This document shows positions 1-4,380 of a stretch of DNA of 5,781 nt, one piece after another. Position numbers and translations under genes: made by a program. How positions within the stretch are numbered: position 1 is the first letter of the stretch; each line of letters begins with the position of its first letter. The notes beneath the pieces were generated by a model. It made no database searches and was not told the DNA's origin. It worked only from the letters and a program-made list of their open reading frames with translations. The stretch is from Pseudomonadota bacterium (lineage in GTDB: Bacteria > Pseudomonadota > Gammaproteobacteria > Halothiobacillales > Halothiobacillaceae): assembly GCA_021795795.1 (NCBI GenBank), contig JAJYPA010000518.1, positions 1 to 5,781 on the forward strand, given 5' to 3'.

Positions 1-79
1 ACATCCTTTGATGCGGGCGCCGGTTAAGGTGGTAACGGCAGCAGACTTCAAGACATGGGTAGCGAGCAACAGTTTCTAG
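1..79 (+). CDS. coxB: Cytochrome c oxidase subunit II, C-terminal end (partial)
   Basis: Only the last 25 codons are present, reading from base 2 to the TAG at 77-79; the gene begins upstream of the window. The visible end starts HPLMRAPVKVV. This fits the end of the subunit II CuA motif, in which His and Met (H-x-x-M) are the last two ligands of the binuclear copper centre and a short beta strand follows. The known role of the protein is to accept electrons from a periplasmic c-type cytochrome or cupredoxin and pass them to subunit I. The coxA gene follows after 52 bp, giving the order coxB-coxA known from the rus operon. The assignment rests on a short piece, but ligand spacing and context agree. 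Confidence 0.82.
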   Translation, partial: HPLMRAPVKVVTAADFKTWVASNSF

Positions 80-116
80 ACATTATGAAGACTTGCCACC
101 TAATATGTTAAATTAT

Positions 117-125
117 AAGGAGGAA
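117..125 (+). promoter_or_regulatory. Strong ribosome binding site of coxA
   Basis: AAGGAGGAA lies 6 nt before the ATG at 132 and is nearly a full match to the anti-Shine-Dalgarno sequence. It fixes the coxA start and suggests high translation. The 52-bp coxB-coxA gap shows no clear promoter or terminator, so coxA is probably co-transcribed with coxB. Confidence 0.85.
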
Positions 126-131
126 TAAATA

Positions 132-2015
132 ATGGAAACCAATGAAATTCAAGCGCAACCGCTGGACAATATGGAGGGCAACAAAGATCCGTTCGCGATC
201 AGTATGCTGTTTCCACTATTTCGCGCGACGCTTTGGGGCCTAACTGGCTATTTTGCTGCGGCATGGATTACGGCTGTGTTGGCTGGTACTGTTTTGGTGG
301 GTCCTCTACCTGCGACAGTAGGGTATGTGGCCGGTTTGGTCGGCTGGTTGATGGGTAGCGGTTTATGGGAGGGCTGGATACGCCGGGCATTTGGTGGGAA
401 GGAGGCCCCATCATACACGGGTATCGAACGTTATTTCCGTTTCGGCCCAGATTCGAAGTCAACGGCGGTGCGGTACGTGATTTTCAACATTGCGGCCTTC
501 TTTTTCGCAGGCCTGTTTGCCATGGCCATTAGGATCGAGCTGCTGACACCGGACTCGACGAGCTGGTGGATGTCGGAGGTTATGTACAATGAGACCTTCG
601 GTATCCACGGAGTGATTATGCTGTTAGGTGTGGTGGCATCGGCCATCGTCGGCGGGGTAGGTTACTATCTGCTTCCCCTGATGATGGGGTCGCGTAATGT
701 CGTCTATCCCAAACTGTTGGGGCTTAGCTGGTGGCTCATACCACCGGCAGGTCTGGCGGTGTTTTTGAGCCCCATGATCGGTGGTTTTCAGACCGGGTGG
801 TGGGGCTATCCGCCATTGGCGCAGAATAGTGGAAGCGGTATCGTATTCTATGCTCTAGGTGCTGCCACCATTCTTATTGCGTCGCTGTTCGGGGCAATCA
901 ATATCGCCGGAACTATGGTGTACATGCGCGCAAAGGGGATGAGTCTGAGCCGCGTCCCAATTTTTGTGTGGGGTTTATTTGCCGCAGCCACCATTCTTAT
1001 TGTGGAGTCGCCGGCAACCTATACGGGCGCACTCATGGACTTGTCCGATATGATCCTCGGCAGCCATTTCTACACCGGGCCAACAGGGCATCCGTTAGCC
1101 TATATGGATCAGTTCTGGTTTCTATTCCATCCAGAGGTTTATGTCTTTATTCTACCCGCCTTTGCCATATGGCTGGAGATTCTTCCTGCTGCGGCTAGGC
1201 GTCCATTGTTTGCGCGGGGTTGGGCCATCGCCGGGATGGTTGGTGTTTCCATGCTGGGGGCAATGCTTGGCGTTCATCACTATTTCACAGCGGTGAGCGG
1301 CGCACGTATGCCCATATTCATGACGCTTACTGAAACCGTTTCTATTCCGACGGGGTTTATCTATTTGTCTGCTATTGGGACGCTTTGGGGTAGTCGCTTA
1401 AGGATTAATGCCGCTGTGCTGCTAGTAATTATGGCCATGATGAATTTCCTGGTAGGTGGCCTGACGGGTATATTTAATGCCGACGTTCCAGCAGATTTAC
1501 AGCTTCATAATACGTACTGGGTAGTCGCACATTTTCATTATACCATGCTTGGTGGCGTGATCTTTACCTGGATCGCCGCGTTATATTGGTGGTTTCCAAA
1601 GGCCACGGGCCGGAAAATCAACGAGTTTTTGGGCAAGTTCCACGCGTGGTGGTTCTTCGTGTTTTTCAACTGCACGTTCTTCCCCATGTTTATAGCAGGT
1701 CTTGAAGGGATGAATAGGCGGACAGCCATATATCTTCCCTACCTGCATGACATTAACCTGTTTATGTCCATCTCGTCTTTCTTCCTGGGCGCCGGATTTC
1801 TTATTCCGCTGGCCAACCTCATCTACAGTTGGCGCTATGGGCCAAAGGCCGAATCCAATCCATGGGGCAGCAAGGGCCTGGAATGGCAAATCAAGTCGCC
1901 AACACCGTATGTACCCTTCCCTGAAGGGGTTGAGCCAGAGGTCGTAGGTCCGAATGACAATTATGCGTCAGGAGCGAAGGAACCCTTTGTTTGGGTGCCT
2001 ACACCAAGCAAGTAA
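132..2015 (+). CDS. coxA: aa3-type cytochrome c oxidase subunit I (iron-oxidation oxidase)
   Basis: This 627-residue heme-copper oxidase core subunit sits in the inner membrane and reduces O2 to water with electrons that, in this operon type, come from Fe(II). Visible ligands by homology to mitochondrial/Rhodobacter subunit I: His159 and His469 for low-spin heme, His467 for heme a3, and His333, His382 and His383 for CuB. Tyr337 lies in HPEVY, the His-Tyr cross-link motif, and Glu335 is also kept. GMNRR at 526-530 corresponds to the heme-propionate motif GMPRR. Oddities: the D-channel Asp position is Asn189, the K-channel Lys position is Ile410, and the Mg-site Asp is Asn460 (in HNTYW). About 110 residues with two hydrophobic segments (roughly 33-57 and 61-80) precede canonical helix I (roughly 114-136). 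A consensus RBS supports ATG 132. The downstream gene coxC starts 17 bp after the stop. Confidence 0.95.
   Translation: METNEIQAQPLDNMEGNKDPFAISMLFPLFRATLWGLTGYFAAAWITAVLAGTVLVGPLPATVGYVAGLVGWLMGSGLWEGWIRRAFGGKEAPSYTGIERYFRFGPDSKSTAVRYVIFNIAAFFFAGLFAMAIRIELLTPDSTSWWMSEVMYNETFGIHGVIMLLGVVASAIVGGVGYYLLPLMMGSRNVVYPKLLGLSWWLIPPAGLAVFLSPMIGGFQTGWWGYPPLAQNSGSGIVFYALGAATILIASLFGAINIAGTMVYMRAKGMSLSRVPIFVWGLFAAATILIVESPATYTGALMDLSDMILGSHFYTGPTGHPLAYMDQFWFLFHPEVYVFILPAFAIWLEILPAAARRPLFARGWAIAGMVGVSMLGAMLGVHHYFTAVSGARMPIFMTLTETVSIPTGFIYLSAIGTLWGSRLRINAAVLLVIMAMMNFLVGGLTGIFNADVPADLQLHNTYWVVAHFHYTMLGGVIFTWIAALYWWFPKATGRKINEFLGKFHAWWFFVFFNCTFFPMFIAGLEGMNRRTAIYLPYLHDINLFMSISSFFLGAGFLIPLANLIYSWRYGPKAESNPWGSKGLEWQIKSPTPYVPFPEGVEPEVVGPNDNYASGAKEPFVWVPTPSK
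864..879 (+). repeat. 16-bp direct repeat in coxA, copy 1
   Basis: GCCACCATTCTTATTG is identical to bases 987-1002, 123 bp (41 codons) away and in the same reading frame. Both copies encode ATILI within a membrane helix (AATILIA here, AATILIV in copy 2). Similar helices with the same codons explain it most simply. Confidence 0.8.
987..1002 (+). repeat. 16-bp direct repeat in coxA, copy 2
   Basis: Second exact copy of the 16-mer at 864-879. Recombination between the copies would remove exactly 41 codons in frame, taking out about one and a half helices of the oxidase core. Confidence 0.8.
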
Positions 2016-2018
2016 ATT

Positions 2019-2024
2019 AGGAGG
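2019..2024 (+). promoter_or_regulatory. Ribosome binding site of coxC (decides the start)
   Basis: AGGAGG is followed by 8 nt and the ATG at 2033. An in-frame TTG at 2027 is only 2 nt from this site, too close to be used, so the ATG is the start. Confidence 0.85.
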
Positions 2025-2032
2025 AATTGAAT

Positions 2033-2593
2033 ATGGCAGATGCAGATAACAGTTATGCTAGCTTAATGGATCCGGCTTCGGAGCGCGCGAAGAGGGGGGC
2101 ATTCTTTTTCCTAGTGCTTTTCGCGGCAATCATTTTTGCGATGTGGGACCTCGCGCGCTTCCTCTGGGGGGGCACCGCGGTGCCCGGCACGCTGAATATG
2201 GGCGTGGGTGTTGGTCTCACTGTTCTGATGCTTGCCAGCCTGGTGCCGGTGATGGCGGCACGCAAAAAGCTGGATCGGGGCGATGACGGCGGTGTCGTGA
2301 GCAGCATGACCGCCCTGTTGGTAATCTCGTTGGTGATGATCGGCGGAATAGTCTACAACTGGACCACGTTAACCATTGGTAGTGGCTATGGCGGGATTTA
2401 TGACATTACCAGCTTATGGTTTCTGGTGCATTTCGTGGCGGCCATCCTGGCGCTATTGGCGAGCATTATGAAAATATCCCGTACGCCTGATCGTGCCAAA
2501 AGAGAGCGGTGGGTATCGTATAACGTGTTAACCTACTGGGGGGGGATGGTTATCCTCTGGGCTGCATTCTTTATCGTCTTCTATATTGCGTAA
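2033..2593 (+). CDS. coxC: aa3-type cytochrome c oxidase subunit III
   Basis: The 186-residue product is an integral membrane subunit that packs against subunit I. Five hydrophobic segments are visible (roughly 22-46, 56-76, 92-110, 125-147, 165-185), separated by charged loops such as ARKKLDRGDD and RTPDRAKRERW. It is shorter than the roughly 260-residue, seven-helix mitochondrial type and matches the short five-helix subunit III class. There is no signal peptide; the N-terminus is hydrophilic. It starts 17 bp after coxA and ends 42 bp before coxD, the usual coxA-coxC-coxD order of the rus operon. The sequence is diverged from standard CoxC, so the assignment rests on size, topology and position. 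The choice of ATG 2033 over TTG 2027 follows from RBS spacing. Confidence 0.85.
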   Translation: MADADNSYASLMDPASERAKRGAFFFLVLFAAIIFAMWDLARFLWGGTAVPGTLNMGVGVGLTVLMLASLVPVMAARKKLDRGDDGGVVSSMTALLVISLVMIGGIVYNWTTLTIGSGYGGIYDITSLWFLVHFVAAILALLASIMKISRTPDRAKRERWVSYNVLTYWGGMVILWAAFFIVFYIA

Positions 2594-2635
2594 TTTCATT
2601 TAGAAGGTTATCAAATTAGACTGGGTGGTGAGATA

Positions 2636-2830
2636 ATGGATATGTCACATTTGTCGTTTGTTATTCCATCCGGAGCCGATAATCCGACGCTCTTCTGGCT
2701 GACAGGATACATCGGTTTCCCTGTGGTTTTTTTGAGCGCATACTTTTGGTGGATATTAAATGAAGCGGCCAATGAAGACCGGATCCGTATTCTAAAGAAG
2801 GCTGAAAATAGTCCATCTGGTGATGGATGA
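2636..2830 (+). CDS. coxD: Small cytochrome c oxidase subunit IV (CoxD)
   Basis: The 64-residue protein has one predicted membrane helix (about 18-41, rich in aromatic residues, ending YFWWIL) followed by a charged tail (NEAANEDRIRILKKAE). Bacterial subunit IV proteins are small, single-helix and poorly conserved; they stabilise the oxidase and have no catalytic residues. The name rests mainly on position, as the gene directly follows coxA-coxC. The start is uncertain. ATG 2636 is 7 nt after GGTGG (2624-2628), while ATG 2642 is 9 nt after GGTGAG (2627-2632), giving 64 or 62 residues. It is the last recognisable gene of the cox cluster here; no rusticyanin gene follows. Confidence 0.8.
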   Translation: MDMSHLSFVIPSGADNPTLFWLTGYIGFPVVFLSAYFWWILNEAANEDRIRILKKAENSPSGDG

Positions 2831-2962
2831 ATTTGTAACATATGGCACTTACCTTGTTAATTTGTAGAGCAAATTTGTGCGAAGGGTATAACCCATTAAC
2901 TAGTTGTTTCGTATGAAGACGGCTCGGCGTGTTTTTGAGTTTCTATAACAGCCTTGGAATTT

Positions 2963-2973
2963 GCTACCGTTTC
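2963..2973 (+). repeat. 11-bp direct repeat, copy 1
   Basis: GCTACCGTTTC recurs at 3229-3239. The second copy overlaps the 3' arm of a perfect 8-bp helix (3228-3235), so this first copy could compete for the same 5' arm (3203-3210) with seven of its bases. Confidence 0.6.
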
Positions 2974-3004
2974 CTGGCGGAGCCGAGTGTATGCACATGT
3001 GGTG

Positions 3005-3091
3005 ATGGAGGATAAATCATATCCTAAAGAAGAGGATTCGGTGGCCTGCAGTGATCGCTATGATGAAGTGTGGGATGGAACACTGTGTTGA
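3005..3091 (+). CDS. Possible 28-residue small ORF (weak)
   Basis: ATG at 3005, TGA at 3089-3091. The peptide begins MEDKSYPKEEDSV and is acidic, with two Cys and no hydrophobic segment. The frame is open back to 2939, where possible starts are TTG 2954 and GTG 2999 or 3002. No Shine-Dalgarno sequence precedes any of them. A frame this short is expected by chance, and its 3' part overlaps hairpins, so it is listed only because the composition is protein-like. No function is proposed. Confidence 0.12.
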   Translation: MEDKSYPKEEDSVACSDRYDEVWDGTLC

Positions 3092-3144
3092 GCGTAGCGT
3101 TATTGTGGGCTACCAATAGCATTGGGCTGTGATTACGCAGCGCT
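3091..3144 (+). repeat. Imperfect stem-loop in the post-coxD region
   Basis: AGCG-TA-GCGT (3091-3100) pairs with ACGC-AG-CGCT (3135-3144): two 4-bp helices around a symmetric 2x2 internal loop. It encloses a second hairpin, CCAAT-AGC-ATTGG (3113-3125). The nested arrangement is typical of a folded RNA rather than a DNA operator. Confidence 0.5.
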
Positions 3145-3202
3145 TAGCCTGTTGTTTTAATATGCTGTCTCAGTTGAGTGATTTAGGATGACGAAGTCAG
3201 TG

Positions 3203-3250
3203 CGGTAGCCATGTAACATGGTAGACAGGCTACCGTTTCGCTCTACCATG
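3203..3250 (+). repeat. Interleaved inverted repeats (potential pseudoknot)
   Basis: CGGTAGCC (3203-3210) is the exact complement of GGCTACCG (3228-3235). CATGGTAGA (3217-3225) is the exact complement of TCTACCATG (3242-3250). The arms alternate A-B-A'-B', so the two helices can coexist only as a pseudoknot, or else they exclude each other. A third small hairpin, CCATG-TAA-CATGG (3209-3221), competes with both. The element ends 21 bp before the terminator stem. The pairing is seen directly; a functional role is inferred. Confidence 0.6.
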
Positions 3251-3271
3251 GTGTTTAGTTTGCTTTAGCCC

Positions 3272-3308
3272 CCCGCTTGATCCGCTATTGAAACGGCGGG
3301 TCTTTTTT
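3272..3308 (+). terminator. Rho-independent terminator of the cox operon / candidate RNA
   Basis: CCCGC (3272-3276) pairs with GCGGG (3296-3300) across a 19-nt loop, or CCGC (3282-3285) with GCGG (3296-3299) across 10 nt. TCTTTTTT follows directly at 3301-3308. It works only in the + direction, as the opposite strand has no T run after the stem. It separates the cox genes from the c-di-GMP genes. Confidence 0.65.
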
Positions 3309-3310
3309 AT

Positions 3311-3668
3311 GCTACGGCGTGTAGGTCAGGTGGATCTCAACGTCATTCCACACCCTGGTTTCCGTGGGATACGGAGGGCGACCTCCCTGGGGACTCATCG
3401 GACGTTGGGTTGCACGATCCGCTTCTAACCGGCCAGGGGGGAGTCGATGTAGGAAGCGATACGAAGGAGAGGGTCGCCCAGTTGATAGAATTTCTGTTGG
3501 TGAAATTCAGCGGCAAATAGATCGGTTTTGGTCGTGTTGTTTGTGGGTTTCATCCGGCATACCTCATGAAATTCAATTTACCAGATATGGCAGAAATGGG
3601 AATATTTTTCGATGTTCCTAATAGTAAATTTCCCTGAAAACACCAGAGATATTTAGCGAGTAAAGTAA
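3311..3668. other. Gene-free stretch, possible remnant sequence
   Basis: No gene can be supported here. The first part (to about 3520) is GC-rich and open in several frames without a usable start. On the + strand a frame open from 3281 ends at the TAG 3518-3520 with ERVAQLIEFLLVKFSGK. On the - strand a frame ends at 3312-3314 with TETRVWNDVEIHLTYTP. Either could be the tail of a decayed gene, but I recognise neither. The second part (about 3560-3680) is AT-rich and holds only short frames such as MKFNLPDMAEMG (3566-3637), with no ribosome site. The change in composition suggests joined pieces of different origin. Confidence 0.4.
3376..3479. repeat. Long-range inverted repeat with inner complementarities
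   Basis: GGGCGACC (3376-3383) is the exact complement of GGTCGCCC (3472-3479), 88 bp apart. Inside it CCCTGG (3385-3390) complements CCAGGG (3433-3438), and GGTT (3408-3411) complements AACC (3427-3430), all properly nested. CAACGTC (3338-3344) also complements GACGTTG (3401-3407), which crosses the outer helix. The nested set could be a folded RNA or the relic of a mobile element; no transposase or target duplication is seen. Confidence 0.45.
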
Positions 3669-3695
3669 ATGAGAATAAAAAAACACATCCCATGA
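3669..3695 (+). CDS. Possible 8-codon leader overlapping the HD-GYP start
   Basis: ATG 3669 reads MRIKKHIP and stops at TGA 3693-3695, which overlaps the HD-GYP start codon as ATGA. The arrangement would allow translational coupling, which could explain why ATG 3692 has no Shine-Dalgarno site. A run of seven A (3677-3683) followed by C forms A-AAA-AAC, and a -1 shift there would lead into the HD-GYP frame. The upstream ribosome site is weak (GCGAG at 3656-3660). It may be chance. Confidence 0.2.
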   Translation: MRIKKHIP

Positions 3696-4273
3696 CCGGA
3701 TTCATAGAAACGGCCATGATGCTGATCATGGAAAGGCGTGACCGCAATACAAAAATACATTGCGAAAGAGTAAAGCGCTTATCCACCCGTATCGGAATCA
3801 TCATGAATCTTGAAAAGACAGAGGTCTATGTTTTGCAAGCCGCAGCAGCCCTCCATGATTTGGGAAAGGTGGTCATTCCTGATTCAATCCTCTTCAAACC
3901 TTCCAGGCTGGACCGCTCTGAGTGGAAGATAATGCGCACGCATGCGACCAGCGGTGCAGAAATGGTGGAGGTTTCAGAAATAGAGCGAGCGGAAAGCATC
4001 GCTAAAATTATCAGGCATCACCATGAACACCTGGATGGTAGCGGATATCCAGATGGACTAAGAGGAAAAAATATACCATTGCTATCAAGGATTATATCTG
4101 TGGCAGATAGTTATGATGCCATATCGATGCATCGACATTATAGCGGTGCCACACCACATGACAGGGCGCTGGAAATCATGCGTAGCGAAAGAGGGACAAA
4201 GCTGGATCCAGATGTGTTCGATCTGTTTGAAGATATCGTTAGCTCAGACAGTCTCTCAATAGATGAGATATAA
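3692..4273 (+). CDS. Stand-alone HD-GYP domain c-di-GMP phosphodiesterase
   Basis: The 193-residue protein is almost entirely one HD-GYP domain, a metal-dependent phosphodiesterase that hydrolyses cyclic di-GMP. The expected motifs are present in order: His23 (first metal-site His), HDLGK (55-59), IPDSILFKP (62-70), His84, HHEHLDGSGYP (110-120) with the GYP triad intact, IPLLSRI (128-134), VADSYDA (137-143), R148/Y150, and LDP (171-173) near the end. No catalytic residue seems lost, so activity is likely. No receiver, PAS or membrane segment precedes it; family members usually carry a sensory domain. The frame is open only back to 3638, and ATG 3692 is the first start; ATG 3716 is an alternative that keeps the domain. 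No Shine-Dalgarno site is seen at ATG 3692. The gene is more AT-rich than its neighbours, suggesting acquisition. It lies 107 bp before a diguanylate cyclase gene. Confidence 0.9.
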   Translation: MTGFIETAMMLIMERRDRNTKIHCERVKRLSTRIGIIMNLEKTEVYVLQAAAALHDLGKVVIPDSILFKPSRLDRSEWKIMRTHATSGAEMVEVSEIERAESIAKIIRHHHEHLDGSGYPDGLRGKNIPLLSRIISVADSYDAISMHRHYSGATPHDRALEIMRSERGTKLDPDVFDLFEDIVSSDSLSIDEI

Positions 4274-4287
4274 TATGAAACCGCAGC

Positions 4288-4321
4288 ATCTATACTTTAT
4301 CCATACGCGGTGTGTATAGAT
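4288..4321 (+). repeat. 8-bp inverted repeat between the two c-di-GMP genes
   Basis: ATCTATAC (4288-4295) and GTATAGAT (4314-4321) are exact complements separated by 18 nt. No T run follows, so it is not a standard terminator. The spacing suits a dimeric regulator site. GATAAT at 4319-4324 resembles a -10 box with a poor -35 (TTTATC, 4296-4301) at 17 bp. A short palindrome, GCTCC-C-GGAGC (4349-4359), lies further on. If GATAAT is a promoter for the cyclase, the repeat would overlap it. This is a weak case. Confidence 0.3.
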
Positions 4322-4380
4322 AATGGCGTCGCCAATGAAATTAAAACCGCTCCCGGAGCCTTCGAGTGAGTACCTAAAGC

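Larger units (their letters stand above)
2831..3308 (+). ncRNA. Candidate structured RNA or long 3' UTR after coxD
   Basis: This stretch between coxD and the terminator holds no supported gene. It contains many short inverted repeats: AATTTG/CAAATT (2859-2875), CTCGGC/GCCGAG (2923-2928 with 2982-2987), AGGAT/ATCCT (around 3009-3025), AACAC/GTGTT (3079-3089), a two-part stem at 3091-3144, TGAC-GAA-GTCA (3189-3199) and the interleaved helices at 3203-3250. It ends in an intrinsic terminator, so the RNA would be transcribed. TATAAC at 2887-2892 could be a -10 box, but no convincing -35 box is seen, so read-through from the cox operon is equally possible. It does not show the hallmarks of tmRNA, RNase P, 6S or a known riboswitch. 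In A. ferrooxidans this is where rus lies. The ncRNA reading is inference. Confidence 0.35.

Noticed and set aside
268..1889. Antisense and out-of-frame open frames inside coxA (such as 268-462, 1581-1889 on -, 968-1198 on +)
   Set aside because: All are overlapped by the well-conserved coxA frame and show no domain or ribosome site of their own.
2027..2032. TTG at 2027 as the start of coxC, giving 188 residues
   Set aside because: It is only 2 nt from the AGGAGG site at 2019-2024. The ATG at 2033 has the proper 8-nt spacing.
3405..3430. GTTGGGT followed by TTCTAAC as an integron attC site
   Set aside because: GTTGGGT fits the GTTRRRY core, but the second box does not fit RYYYAAC, the order is reversed for an attC on this strand, and no integrase or cassette is present.
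3364..3621. 85-residue + strand frame from GTG 3364 as a gene
   Set aside because: It has no ribosome site, a composition rich in Arg, Gly and Trp typical of chance frames in GC-rich DNA, crosses the GC/AT step and shows no motif.
3311..3691. A cyclic-di-GMP (GEMM) riboswitch in front of the HD-GYP gene
   Set aside because: The conserved GEMM core segments and tetraloop/receptor arrangement could not be found in this leader.
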